A stretch of 64,000 bases of DNA. Source: JAJFUE01 sp039683515. Lineage in GTDB: Bacteria; Sumerlaeota; Sumerlaeia; MVZB01. Below, in pieces: positions 1-8,008 of this stretch. The notes under the pieces are model-generated. The model ran no database searches. It saw nothing but the letters and a program-made list of their open reading frames with translations, and was not told the origin of the DNA. The stretch covers positions 4,336-68,335 of the forward strand of contig JBDKRG010000056.1 of NCBI GenBank assembly GCA_039683515.1. Reading direction: 5' to 3'. Made by a program: the position numbers and the translations under genes. Numbering within the stretch: position 1 is the stretch's first letter; the number at the start of each line of letters is the position of its first letter.

Positions 1-1165
1 CCGGGTTGTCCGGCTCGTGAGCGTGCAATTCGCGGTAAATCGGCAGCGCCTCGGCGCCCCGGCCCGCCAGCGTCAGCCAGTAGGCGAGGTGGCCCTTCAG
101 GTTGAGCAGGTTCGGCCGCCGGCGGGTCAGGCGGGTCGCCTGCTCGATCGCGCCGTCCAGGTCGCCGCGCGCGGCCGATACGACCGCGTCCCGGATCTCG
201 CGGCCGGGATAATCCGGATCGATCGCCTCGTTGTAATACTTGATCGGGGCGCGGCCGCCGGCGATTTCCCCGGCCGGCAGGCTCGGGAAGAGCGCCGCGA
301 TCAGGTCCGGCGATTTGGCGTAGACAAGGTTGTTGAGCGTGTCGTCATAGAGATTGGCCGGCGTGATCGGTTCCCCCTGCTCGGTGCATCCGGCGTAACC
401 GTTGTGCGCGAACAGGGCGTGGAGGTGATGCGGCGTATAGCCGTTCTGCCAGAGCAGCCCCTTGTTGCGCTCGACGATCACGTAATCGACGCCGCGCCGC
501 CCGAGCGTTTCGGCCATCCCGCGGAGGGCCTGGATTTCGTGCCCCTCGACGTCCATCTTGACGAGCCTCACCGGGCGCCCCAGCTCGGCGAGGCGTTGGT
601 CGAGCGTGGTCGTGCGGATCGTCTCGTGCGCGCGCGACGCGGCGCCCGGCTCGATCCGCGACTGGCCGCTGATCTCTTCCAGCGCGAGCGGGACTTCCGC
701 CTCCCGGTCCGAGCACCCGAGCTTGTTGATCACGGTTTCGGGGGTGTTCCGGCCGCCCGCGCTCGCGATGTGCGCCACCAGCCGCGCATGCGCGCGCGTT
801 TCGGGCTCGAACAGGATCATCTTGCCCGCCGGCCCGAGAATCGTCCCCGCGAAGCAGGCGATATAGCCGATCTCCGACCCCACGTCGACGAAGACGTCGC
901 CGGGCTTCAAGACCTTGCTGACGATCGATTCCAGCGGCGGGTCGTAATGGCCGAGCGCCATCGCGCGGTGAAACGTCTGGCGAAGGTCGATCGTGAGGCG
1001 GTATGGCCCGACCGCGACTTCGACGAGCGTGTTCCCGAACAGTTTCGCCAGGTTGCGAAGGAGGAAATCGCGGGACGCAAAACCGACCGGAAGCGCTCTC
1101 ATCGAAGAGCACGCCCATTCGAGAAAACGCGAAGGCCGGAGCGTGGTTGGTTCAGTCTGCCGCAT
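1..1165 (-). CDS. FkbM-family methyltransferase with C-terminal TPR-like tail (partial, runs off left edge)
   Basis: The reverse strand encodes a SAM-dependent methyltransferase of the FkbM family, usually an O-methyltransferase acting on sugars or secondary metabolites. The SAM-binding motif reads VFVDVGSEIGYIACFAG, and the FkbM hallmark KMDVEGHEIQALRGM follows after a TTTLDQRL segment. After about residue 240 the chain continues into a helical TPR-like segment (AARGDLDGAIEQATRL, then GRGAEALPIYREL), and no stop occurs before the window edge, so the C-terminus is missing. I chose the ATG at 1165 because an AGGTGG site lies 5 nt upstream; an internal ATG at 1102 is the alternative. It is divergent from mnmE, with about 110 nt between. 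The natural acceptor is unknown. Confidence 0.8.
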   Translation of the reverse strand, partial: MRQTEPTTLRPSRFLEWACSSMRALPVGFASRDFLLRNLAKLFGNTLVEVAVGPYRLTIDLRQTFHRAMALGHYDPPLESIVSKVLKPGDVFVDVGSEIGYIACFAGTILGPAGKMILFEPETRAHARLVAHIASAGGRNTPETVINKLGCSDREAEVPLALEEISGQSRIEPGAASRAHETIRTTTLDQRLAELGRPVRLVKMDVEGHEIQALRGMAETLGRRGVDYVIVERNKGLLWQNGYTPHHLHALFAHNGYAGCTEQGEPITPANLYDDTLNNLVYAKSPDLIAALFPSLPAGEIAGGRAPIKYYNEAIDPDYPGREIRDAVVSAARGDLDGAIEQATRLTRRRPNLLNLKGHLAYWLTLAGRGAEALPIYRELHAHEPDNP

Positions 1166-1274
1166 CAAAGCCACCTGCGACACGAAGTATTTCAAGGCCC
1201 GCTTCAAAAACCAAGCTCTTTCCGGCCTGCATTTCCGGGCCGCGGTATGCTAACGTGCTGGATGGGAGTGCGGC

Positions 1275-2645
1275 ATGCCGGAGGATCTTGAAACCAACGA
1301 CCTGATCGTGGCGCGGGCGACGGCCGCCGGGCCGGGCGCGGTGGCGATCGTGCGGCTCGACGGCAAGGGGGCGGGCGAGCTGGCGCGGCGGCTGTTCGTG
1401 CCTCGGTCGGGAGGCGGACCCGCCGACCGGCCGCGGCGGATGGTCTTCGGCCGGTGGGTCGACCCGCAATCGGGCGAGGTTCTCGACGAGGGCCTGGCGG
1501 TGTTTTTTGCCGCGCCGCGCTCGTACACCGGCAACGATCTGGCCGAGTTCTTCTGCCATGGCGGGCCGGTGCCGTCGCGCCGGATCATCGAGGCCGCGCT
1601 CGCCAACGGCGCGCGCATGGCCGAGCCGGGCGAGTTCACGCGGCGCGCGTTCCTGAACGGCCGGCTCGACCTGGCCCAGGCCGAGGCCGTCGCCGACATC
1701 GTCGCCGCCCAGACCGACGAGGCCGCGCGGCTTGCGCGGGCCCAGCTGGCCGGGGCGCTCTCGCGGCGCATCGGGTCGCTCGTCGACCGGCTCGTCACGG
1801 TCGCGGCCGAGATCGAGGCGCGGATCGATTTTCCCGAGGAGGACTTGGGCGAGGCCGACCAGGCGCGCCTGAGCCATGAGATGAAAGCCGCGGCCGCGGA
1901 GATCGATGCGCTCCTCGCCACCGGCCGGCGGGGGCGGCTTCTGCGCGAGGGGGCGCGCGTGGCGCTCGTCGGCCCGCCCAACGCCGGCAAATCGAGCCTG
2001 CTCAACGCGCTCGCCCGCCGCGAACGCGCGATCGTCACGCCCCACCCCGGCACGACGCGCGACGTGATCGAGTGCACGATCGACCTGATGGGCCTGCCGG
2101 TGACGCTCATCGACACGGCGGGTTTGAGAGAGAGCCGGGACCCGATCGAGCGGCTCGGCATCGAGCGCGCCCGCGCCGAGATCGCGTCGGCGGATGTCGT
2201 GATCCTGGTGCGGGATTGGGCGGACGCGAAGAGGGACGGGTGGACGGATCGCTCGGTCGCGGAGCGGAAGCCGGATCTGGTGGCGCTGAACAAGGTCGAT
2301 TTGGCGGATGCCAATCAGGAGATTGGCGTTCCCGGGGAAATTCCCATATCCGCGAAAAACGGCGACGGACTGCCGGCGTTGGAGCGGGCGATCCACGAAA
2401 AACTGCTGGCCGGCTCCGGCGGCGGTGATGCGTCCCTTGCAGTCAACCTCCGTCAGGCCGGCCAGCTTCGATCGGCCGCGGCCTCGCTGAGTCAGTCGCT
2501 TGTCTCGTTCGATTCGGGCACGGCGCCCGAACTGGTCATGGTCGATCTGCGCGAGGCCATCGGCAGCCTCGCGGGGATTGTCGGCCGCGACGCGGGTGAG
2601 GCGATCCTGGACAAAATATTCAGCTCGTTTTGCCTCGGCAAGTAG
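1275..2645 (+). CDS. mnmE: tRNA modification GTPase MnmE
   Basis: MnmE, with MnmG, installs 5-carboxymethylaminomethyl groups on wobble uridine of tRNAs. The 456-residue chain has normal family length. It has the N-terminal folate-binding region (MPEDLETNDLIVARATAAG), a helical domain, and an inserted G domain with GPPNAGKSSLLN (G1), GTTRD (G2), DTAG (G3), NKVD (G4) and SAKNG (G5). The last four residues, CLGK, match the conserved C-x-G-K terminus whose cysteine is needed for modification activity in characterised MnmE. MnmG is not in the window. The gene ends only 3 nt from the stop of the convergent acidic microprotein gene. Confidence 0.96.
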   Translation: MPEDLETNDLIVARATAAGPGAVAIVRLDGKGAGELARRLFVPRSGGGPADRPRRMVFGRWVDPQSGEVLDEGLAVFFAAPRSYTGNDLAEFFCHGGPVPSRRIIEAALANGARMAEPGEFTRRAFLNGRLDLAQAEAVADIVAAQTDEAARLARAQLAGALSRRIGSLVDRLVTVAAEIEARIDFPEEDLGEADQARLSHEMKAAAAEIDALLATGRRGRLLREGARVALVGPPNAGKSSLLNALARRERAIVTPHPGTTRDVIECTIDLMGLPVTLIDTAGLRESRDPIERLGIERARAEIASADVVILVRDWADAKRDGWTDRSVAERKPDLVALNKVDLADANQEIGVPGEIPISAKNGDGLPALERAIHEKLLAGSGGGDASLAVNLRQAGQLRSAAASLSQSLVSFDSGTAPELVMVDLREAIGSLAGIVGRDAGEAILDKIFSSFCLGK

Positions 2646-2648
2646 CCC

Positions 2649-2807
2649 CTATTGTTCTTCCTCTTCTTCCTCTTCTTCTTCAAGCTCGTCCTCGAATCCT
2701 TCTTCCTCTTCTTCTTCCTCTTCCTCCTCGAGTTCCTCTTCCTCCATTTCCTCGTCTTCCGGCAGATCCTCTTCAGGATCGCCTTTGCCGCCCATGTTCA
2801 TTGCCAT
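2649..2807 (-). CDS. Small highly acidic protein (52 aa, poly-Glu tail)
   Basis: This short frame starts MAMNMGGKGDPEEDL and then becomes almost pure Glu/Asp to its end. About two thirds of its 52 residues are acidic. A GAGGT site lies about 7 nt upstream of the ATG, as expected for a translated gene. It converges on mnmE with a 3-nt gap. The plus strand here is a run of (CTT/CTC) triplets, so part of the Glu tract could have grown by slippage. I recognise no family. A disordered, strongly negative chain could be a DNA mimic, a metal or cation binder or a chaperone-like tail, but nothing here decides this. It may also not be expressed. Confidence 0.55.
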   Translation of the reverse strand: MAMNMGGKGDPEEDLPEDEEMEEEELEEEEEEEEEEGFEDELEEEEEEEEEQ

Positions 2808-2991
2808 AGTTCTACCTCGGCTTGATTTTTACCTGGATCGAGATAAGCAATTATACCTTGTGGGCAGCGCGTCCCCAAAAAAAAGGTTCATCCGGGATTT
2901 CCGGGGACGTCGGCGAGGGACCGGATTTGCGCGATGTCGGGCATTTCAGGGCTCGTGAGGGAAGAGTTCAGAAAAATACATCATCTAATAA

Positions 2992-3025
2992 GTTTCTGGT
3001 TTCTGGTTTCCGGTTTCCAGTTCGG
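2992..3025. repeat. Heptamer tandem repeat (TTTCTGG units) upstream of lysC
   Basis: Four to five degenerate 7-bp units (TTTCTGG, TTTCTGG, TTTCCGG, TTTCCAG) lie in the 347-nt gap between the acidic microprotein and lysC. The rest of the gap up to about 3070 shows no gene. The frame upstream of lysC stays open through this region, but its translation has no coding character. Confidence 0.7.
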
Positions 3026-3094
3026 AGATCTTGGCAATTGCAATCCGCCATGGCGTTTTTATTCGGCGTGTGGTATAAGACCGCGCTGATAGTA

Positions 3095-3142
3095 GCTCCA
3101 GGTGCGTGGACGACGGGCCTGGAGCCCGCAACCAGGCTTTTT
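3095..3142 (+). promoter_or_regulatory. Attenuator-like leader of lysC: competing antiterminator and terminator hairpins
   Basis: Two mutually exclusive hairpins can form just before the lysC ribosome site. The first pairs GCTCCAGG (3095-3102) with CCTGGAGC (3118-3125). The second pairs GCCTGG (3117-3122) with CCAGGC (3132-3137) and is followed directly by TTTTT, the form of an intrinsic terminator. They share 3118-3122, as in classical attenuators. A TATAAG at 3074-3079 could be the -10 element, but its -35 is poor. I see no leader peptide with its own stop and no lysine-riboswitch core, so the ligand or sensor is unknown. Confidence 0.45.
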
Positions 3143-3154
3143 CGAGGTGAATCA

Positions 3155-4378
3155 GTGGGTATTATCGTTCAGAAATACGGTGGTTCGTCGGTCGCGGACG
3201 TCGAGCGGATCCGCGCCGTCGCCGGGCGCGTGATCGAGGAAGTCGACAACGGCCACCAGGTCGTGGTCGTCGTCTCGGCGATGGGCAAGACGACCGACAA
3301 GCTTCTCAAGATGGTCGCCGAGATCACCGAGCGGCCCGACCCGCGCGAGGTCGACATGCTGCTGTCCACCGGCGAGCAGGTCACGATCTCGATGCTGGCG
3401 ATCATGCTCCAGTCCATGGGGCGCAAGGCCGTGTCGATGACCGGCCCGCAGGTCGGCATCCTGACCGACTCGGCCCACCGCCGCGCCCGCATCCGCAGCA
3501 TCAACGCCGAGACGATGAAAAAGGCGCTGAACAAGGGCAAGGTCGTGATCGTGGCCGGCTTCCAGGGGGCCACCGACGACGGCGAGATCACCACGCTCGG
3601 CCGCGGCGGCTCGGACACGACCGCGGTGGCCCTGGCGGCGGCGCTCAAGGCCGACCGCTGCGACATCTACACCGACGTCGACGGCGTCTACACGACCGAC
3701 CCGCGCGTCGTCCCCACCGCCCGCAAGCTCAAGAGCATCACCTACGACGAGATGCTCGAGCTCGCCAGCCTCGGCGCGAAAGTTCTTCACAGCCGTTCGG
3801 TCGAACTGGCCAAAAATTTCAATGTGCCTCTCCAGGTGCTCAGCAGCTTCAACCACGAGCCCGGGACGATGGTCGTCAAGGAGTATCATATGATGGAAGA
3901 TATCGTTGTCAGCGGCGTCGCGTTCAACCGCAACGAGGCCAAGATCTCGATCCTGGGCGTCCCCGACACGCCCGGCATGGCCGCCAAGCTGTTCGGCTGC
4001 CTCGGCGCCACGGCGGTCGACGTCATCATCCAGAACGTCGCCGCCGACGACCGCAACGACATTTCGTTCACGGTCAACCGCGACGAGCTCGTCCAGGCCC
4101 GCGAGCTGAGCGAGAAATTCGCGGCCGAGGTCGGCGCGCGCGGCGTCACGACCGACGACGATATCGGCAAGGTCTCGGTGGTCGGCGTCGGCATGAAGAG
4201 CCACAGCGGCGTCGCCGCGGTGATGTTCGACGCACTGGCCAAGCAGGGGATCAACATCGAGCAGATCACGACGTCCGAAATCAAGATCTCGGTCGTGATC
4301 CGCCGGGGCGACATCGACCGCGCCGTGCAGGCCATCCACGAGGCGTTCGAGCTCTCCGACGAGCCGGCCGGCAAGTAG
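3155..4378 (+). CDS. lysC: Aspartate kinase (monofunctional, two ACT domains)
   Basis: Aspartokinase phosphorylates L-aspartate, the first step towards lysine/diaminopimelate, threonine and methionine. The kinase domain opens with IIVQKYGGSSVADVERIR (KYGGSSV motif) and includes TLGRGGSDTTAVALA and CDIYTDVDGVYTTDPR. The C-terminal third holds two ACT-type regulatory modules (from about residues 265 and 345), so feedback inhibition is expected. At 407 residues the length is typical. The start is GTG at 3155, chosen because GAGGTGA lies 4-5 nt upstream; the open frame extends further up but is not gene-like. dapL, at 7.9 kb on the other strand, acts later in the same diaminopimelate pathway. Control may involve the upstream attenuator-like hairpins. 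Confidence 0.95.
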   Translation: MGIIVQKYGGSSVADVERIRAVAGRVIEEVDNGHQVVVVVSAMGKTTDKLLKMVAEITERPDPREVDMLLSTGEQVTISMLAIMLQSMGRKAVSMTGPQVGILTDSAHRRARIRSINAETMKKALNKGKVVIVAGFQGATDDGEITTLGRGGSDTTAVALAAALKADRCDIYTDVDGVYTTDPRVVPTARKLKSITYDEMLELASLGAKVLHSRSVELAKNFNVPLQVLSSFNHEPGTMVVKEYHMMEDIVVSGVAFNRNEAKISILGVPDTPGMAAKLFGCLGATAVDVIIQNVAADDRNDISFTVNRDELVQARELSEKFAAEVGARGVTTDDDIGKVSVVGVGMKSHSGVAAVMFDALAKQGINIEQITTSEIKISVVIRRGDIDRAVQAIHEAFELSDEPAGK

Positions 4379-4457
4379 ATATGAGAGATGAGATATGAGA
4401 GATGAGATATGAGAGCGGGAAAGAACGTCTCAGCGCTCATCTCTCATCGCTCATCGC
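4379..4457. repeat. Heptamer array with mirrored arm (ATGAGAG/ATGAGAT units)
   Basis: Alternating 7-bp units ATGAGAG and ATGAGAT (4381-4415) are followed after about 15 nt by a complementary arm containing GCTCATCTCTCATCGCTCATCG (split over 4434-4456). It starts at the lysC stop codon. It can fold into a long imperfect hairpin and may end lysC transcription. Confidence 0.75.
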
Positions 4458-4488
4458 AAAAACAGAATTGATTTGATCGGTATATCCG

Positions 4489-5418
4489 TTGGCCAATAGA
4501 TTAAAGCCCATCGACTTCACGCAGGTCCAGACCGGCTCGATCCGCAAGCGCACCTATCGGCTCAGCGCCGACATGCTCGCCCGGATGCCCCGGCCGACCG
4601 AATCGCTTCAGAACTTCTTCCTCGGGCTGCCGCGCGTCGGCGAGTCGGCGGCGCTGCTCGGCGCGGCCGAGCTGCTCGCCCAGACGGCCCTTGCCCACGG
4701 CCCGATGCTGTGGGTCGTCGACGGCCGCGTGATGGAACTCGGCCTCAGCTCGCTTCTGGTTTATCTCATGCAGCGCGAGCTGGTGCAGTGCCTCGTGATG
4801 AACGGCGAGGCGGCCGTGCGCGACTACGAGCTGGCGTTCCACGGCCAGACCGTCGAGGACGTCGCCGAGGGGCTGAGCGACGGCCAGCTCGGCCTGACGC
4901 GCGAGACGGGCGAGGGGATCAACACCATCCTCAACGAGGGGGTCAAGCGCGGCTTCAGCCTCGGCGAGTGCGTCGGCCGCGGCATCCTCGACCGCCAGCC
5001 GCGGCATTTCGCGCAGAGCCTGCTGGCCACCGGCGCGGCGCGGCTCGTGCCGACGACCGTCCACGTCAGCCTCGGCGCGGACGGGTTCCAGCGCTACCCG
5101 GGCGCCGACGGCGCGATGATCGGCAAGGGGAGCCTCAAGGACGCCCAGAACCTTTCGAGCTTCATCGCGTCGCTCACGCCGGGGGCGTTGATTGTCTGCC
5201 TGCACCACGATTACGCCCTCAACCAGGTGCTGCTGCATGCCCTGGCGCTGGCGCGCAACCTGAACGACACGCTCAAGGGGATCAATTACCTGAGCCTCGG
5301 CGAGGCCGAGCCGTTTCCCGTCGAGCTGCCGCCGCTGGGCCGCGCGATGCGCCTGAACGGGCCGCTGGAGCTGATGCTGCCGTTGCTGCTGGGCGCGTTG
5401 TTTTGCCTCGTTGAATAG
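4489..5418 (+). CDS. Conserved protein resembling the deoxyhypusine-synthase fold family
   Basis: A 309-residue cytosolic protein starting at TTG (MANRLKPIDFTQVQTGSIRK). It belongs to a conserved bacterial family recognisable by an N-terminal K-P-(I/V)-D-x-x-x-x-x-T-x-S-x-x-x-R pattern, a central GLSSLLVYLMQRELVQCLVMNG block followed by DYELAFHGQTVEDVAEGL and TRETGEGINTILNEGVKRG, and VTVHV-like plus GADGAMIG-like segments (PTTVHVSLGAD, GADGAMIGKGSL). The layout resembles the Rossmann-like fold of deoxyhypusine or homospermidine synthases, but the catalytic lysine loop is not evident, so I do not assign an enzyme. No strong ribosome site precedes the TTG. It lies downstream of lysC, separated by the heptamer repeat. 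Confidence 0.5.
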   Translation: MANRLKPIDFTQVQTGSIRKRTYRLSADMLARMPRPTESLQNFFLGLPRVGESAALLGAAELLAQTALAHGPMLWVVDGRVMELGLSSLLVYLMQRELVQCLVMNGEAAVRDYELAFHGQTVEDVAEGLSDGQLGLTRETGEGINTILNEGVKRGFSLGECVGRGILDRQPRHFAQSLLATGAARLVPTTVHVSLGADGFQRYPGADGAMIGKGSLKDAQNLSSFIASLTPGALIVCLHHDYALNQVLLHALALARNLNDTLKGINYLSLGEAEPFPVELPPLGRAMRLNGPLELMLPLLLGALFCLVE

Positions 5419-5425
5419 CAGTAGT

Positions 5426-5461
5426 CGAATCGGATTCGACCGGTCCGCCCGTTCGGGCGGA
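5426..5461 (+). terminator. Two adjacent hairpins between the DHS-like gene and the RCK channel gene
   Basis: CGAAT-CGG-ATTCG (5426-5438) is followed by TCCGCCC-GTTC-GGGCGGA (5444-5461). No T-tract follows, so termination or mRNA processing is only inferred. Confidence 0.35.
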
Positions 5462-5491
5462 TGAACACGACCGCGACAACAGGCGCCCTGC

Positions 5492-6541
5492 ATGCCGCCG
5501 AAAAAACGCCAGTCCCAGCTCCCGCCGACCATTGTCATTTCCGAACTGCGCCGCCGCGTGACGTTCGTCCTCGGCGTCGTTTTGTTTTTCATCATGTTCG
5601 GCATGATCGGCTATCACCGGCTGGAACAGATCCCGTGGCTGATGTCGCTGTATTACACGGTGAGCGTGCTGACGACGCTGGGCCTGCCGGTCGTCCCGGC
5701 CCACCGCGCGACGCAGACGCTGACGATCGTGCTGGCGCTCGGCGGGATCGGCTTTTTCCTGTATGCCATCGGCCTGGTCGCCCAGATCATTTTTTCACGC
5801 GATTTCCAGCGCGTTCTCGTTCGCAGAAAGGCGCAGAAGCGAATGAAGCAGCTCAAGAACCACTATATCATCTGCGGTTTCGGCCGCATCGGCGAGAAGG
5901 TCGCGCGCGACCTGATCCGGCACGGCGACACCGTCGTCGTCATCGAGCGCGACGAGACCGTCCTGGCGCGCATCGAGCTCGACGGCCTGAACGTCGTCCG
6001 CGGCGAGGCGTCGAGCGAGGATCTCCTCGAACAGGCGGGGCTGGCGCGGGCGCGCTCCATCATCGTCGTCACCGGCTCGGACGCCGAAAACGTGCTCATC
6101 ACGATGACCGCCCACCAGTTGGCGCCGTCGGTCCCGGTCATCGCCCGCTGTGAGGCCGAGGCCAACTCGATCAAGCTGACGCGCGCCGGGGCCACCCGCG
6201 TCGTCACGCTCCACGACACCGGCGCCGCCCAGATCGCGCTGGCCGCGACCAAGCCGTTCGTGATCGACCTGCTCGCGCTGGCCACCGGCACCGGCCAGCA
6301 GGCGTTTCAGATCGTCGAGCTGGTGGTTCCGGAAAAGTCGCCGGTGGCGGGGCAGAACCTGCGCCGGCTCGGGCTGGGGTCGCGCTTCGGCGTGATCGTC
6401 ATCGGCATCAAGCCGGCCAAGGAAGCCGATCTGCAGTTCAACCCGTCGGCCGACGCCCGGCTTTGCGAGGGCGACATGTTCATCGCCGTCGGCCGCGCCG
6501 AAAAGCTCCAGGAACTCGAGAACATGCTCGCCGGCGCGTGA
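5492..6541 (+). CDS. RCK-domain ion channel (Kch/TrkA-N type) with non-canonical selectivity filter
   Basis: A 349-residue two-helix channel subunit. Residues about 22-42 (VTFVLGVVLFFIMFGMIGYH) and 75-95 are membrane helices around a pore loop, followed by an RCK_N Rossmann domain (HYIICGFGRIGEKVARDLI, with VVVIERDE) and an RCK_C domain (AFQIVELVVPEKSPVAG to the end). Such proteins form tetrameric K+ channels gated by ligand binding to the RCK ring. The filter region reads TTLGLPVV (residues 61-68) where K+ channels have T(V/I)GYGD. Strict K+ selectivity is therefore doubtful, and it may be a non-selective channel or sensor. The start is ATG with a weak AGGCG site. Confidence 0.85.
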   Translation: MPPKKRQSQLPPTIVISELRRRVTFVLGVVLFFIMFGMIGYHRLEQIPWLMSLYYTVSVLTTLGLPVVPAHRATQTLTIVLALGGIGFFLYAIGLVAQIIFSRDFQRVLVRRKAQKRMKQLKNHYIICGFGRIGEKVARDLIRHGDTVVVIERDETVLARIELDGLNVVRGEASSEDLLEQAGLARARSIIVVTGSDAENVLITMTAHQLAPSVPVIARCEAEANSIKLTRAGATRVVTLHDTGAAQIALAATKPFVIDLLALATGTGQQAFQIVELVVPEKSPVAGQNLRRLGLGSRFGVIVIGIKPAKEADLQFNPSADARLCEGDMFIAVGRAEKLQELENMLAGA

Positions 6542-6546
6542 TTCAT

Positions 6547-6610
6547 ACGCCAAGACGCCAAGAACGCCAAGATTTGATTCTTATTCTTGGCGAACTTGGC
6601 GTCTTGGCGT
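6547..6610. repeat. Mirrored octamer repeat (CGCCAAGA units) between convergent genes
   Basis: The left arm (6547-6572) has three CGCCAAGA-type units. The right arm (6585-6610) is their reverse complement with 24 of 26 positions matching. It sits exactly between the channel gene and dapL, which converge, so it could be a bidirectional terminator. Confidence 0.85.
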
Positions 6611-6626
6611 TCAGAAACTCTGCTGG

Positions 6627-7862
6627 TCAGAACACGAATTTGATTCCGGCCAGGCGCTCCTTGAGCCGGACCATCAGGGCGTCCTCGCCGGCTTCGCCGC
6701 GGCTCACGTCATAGGTCGCCGAGAAGCGCAGCATCTGGCCCTCGTCGTACGGGACCGTGCAGATCATTTTTTCGCGAATGAGCCACTGGCTGACGGCCTC
6801 GGCGTTCTCGAACTGCACGCCGCCCTCGACGCCCTTGGGGGCCTTGACCATCAGGAAGTACGTGCCGCCCGGCATGCGCGCGTCGAAGCCGAGCTCGCGG
6901 AGCGTGGCGACCATCTTCTTGAGACGGCGCTCGTACTTCACCCGCGTGTTCCGCACGATCGACGGGTCGTCCATGCCGACGACCGCCGCCTCCTGGATCG
7001 CCTTGAACTGGCCCGAATCGGTGTTGTCCTTCATGTCGGCGTAGGCCTGGACGAGCTTCGGGTGGCCGCAGACGAACCCCAGCCGCCAGCCGATCATGTC
7101 GAAGCCCTTGCTCATCGTGTGGGTCTCGAGGCCGACTTCCTTGGCGCCGTCGACGGCGAGGAAGCTGAGCGGCTTGACGCCGTAAGTCAGGACGATGTGC
7201 GCGGCGTCGTTCACGACGACGATCTGGTTCTTGCGCGCGAAGTCGATGACGCGCTTGAAGAACTCGACCGTGGCGAGCTGGCCCGTCGGGCTGTTCGGGT
7301 AGTTGAGGACCATCAGCTTGGCCCGCCGCACGATGTCGGCCGGGATCGCGCCGAAGTCCGGGTAGTAGTCGTTCTTTTCCTCGAGCAGCATGTTGTAGAC
7401 TTCGCCGCCGAAATACTTCGTCCACGTCCCGGCGACGGGGTAGCCGGGCGCGGTCATCAGGCAGACGTCGCCGGGGTTGATCAGCATGCCGGGCAGCAGC
7501 GCCAGCGCCGGCTTGGAGCCGATGCAGTGGTTGATCTCGCACGCCGGGTCGAGCTCGACGCCGTATTCGCGCTTCATGAACCGGGCGGCGGCGTCCTTGT
7601 AGGCCTGGATGCCGTTGTCGGCGTAGCCGCGGTTGGCCGGGTCGTTGATCGCCTTTTCCATCGCCTTGCGGACGTTCTCGGGCGCCATCGAGTCGTTCTC
7701 GCCGATGCCGAAGTCGAGCAGTTCGGTCTCGGGGTGCGCGGCCAGGGCCGCCCGCTTGGCGCGCTTGATTTTTTCGAATTTATAAATGGCATTGGACTTG
7801 CCGTAATTCACCCCGCCGATGCGGTCGGAGAAAAGCTGCTGGAACCAGGGATCGGAACTCAT
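6627..7862 (-). CDS. dapL: LL-diaminopimelate aminotransferase (class I/II PLP aminotransferase)
   Basis: DapL converts tetrahydrodipicolinate and glutamate directly to LL-diaminopimelate for lysine and peptidoglycan. The 411-residue chain has the aminotransferase fold type I pattern: GYADNGIQAYKDAAARFM, the cofactor segment NYPNSPTGQ, VVNDAAHIVLTYG and the PLP-lysine motif THTMSKGFDMIGWRLGF. The N-terminal DRIGGVNYGKSNAIYKFEKIKRAK is typical of the DapL clade rather than generic aspartate aminotransferases, though another aminotransferase specificity remains possible. The start ATG at 7862 follows GAGG at about 8 nt. The frame stays open further upstream only through a repeat, so I excluded that extension. 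Confidence 0.85.
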   Translation of the reverse strand: MSSDPWFQQLFSDRIGGVNYGKSNAIYKFEKIKRAKRAALAAHPETELLDFGIGENDSMAPENVRKAMEKAINDPANRGYADNGIQAYKDAAARFMKREYGVELDPACEINHCIGSKPALALLPGMLINPGDVCLMTAPGYPVAGTWTKYFGGEVYNMLLEEKNDYYPDFGAIPADIVRRAKLMVLNYPNSPTGQLATVEFFKRVIDFARKNQIVVVNDAAHIVLTYGVKPLSFLAVDGAKEVGLETHTMSKGFDMIGWRLGFVCGHPKLVQAYADMKDNTDSGQFKAIQEAAVVGMDDPSIVRNTRVKYERRLKKMVATLRELGFDARMPGGTYFLMVKAPKGVEGGVQFENAEAVSQWLIREKMICTVPYDEGQMLRFSATYDVSRGEAGEDALMVRLKERLAGIKFVF

Positions 7863-7945
7863 GGTCGGGCCTCGCGAAATAAGGATAGGCGCGCGCGGCG
7901 GCGCGCCGATCCATACTTTAGTAAAATGCGAGGGAATTCGCAAGA

Positions 7946-8006
7946 GCCCACGGACTTGCACGGACGAGCACTGACAGGCACGGACTTGCACGGACAGCAC
8001 GTGGGC
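7946..8006. repeat. GCACGGACTT tandem repeat bounded by GCCCAC/GTGGGC
   Basis: GCACGGACTT-GCACGGAC units repeat twice with a degenerate unit between, and the outer 6 bp are inverted (GCCCAC at 7946, GTGGGC at 8001). The same unit recurs at 32811-32860. It lies upstream of dapL and immediately downstream of the next gene's stop. Confidence 0.75.
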
Positions 8007-8008
8007 GG

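Noticed and set aside
2822..3154. N-terminal extension of aspartate kinase
   Set aside because: The frame is open but crosses a heptamer repeat and hairpins, and the GTG at 3155 has a good ribosome site and family-typical length.
2808..3154. Lysine riboswitch upstream of lysC
   Set aside because: None of the conserved lysine-aptamer core is visible; only two competing hairpins are supported.
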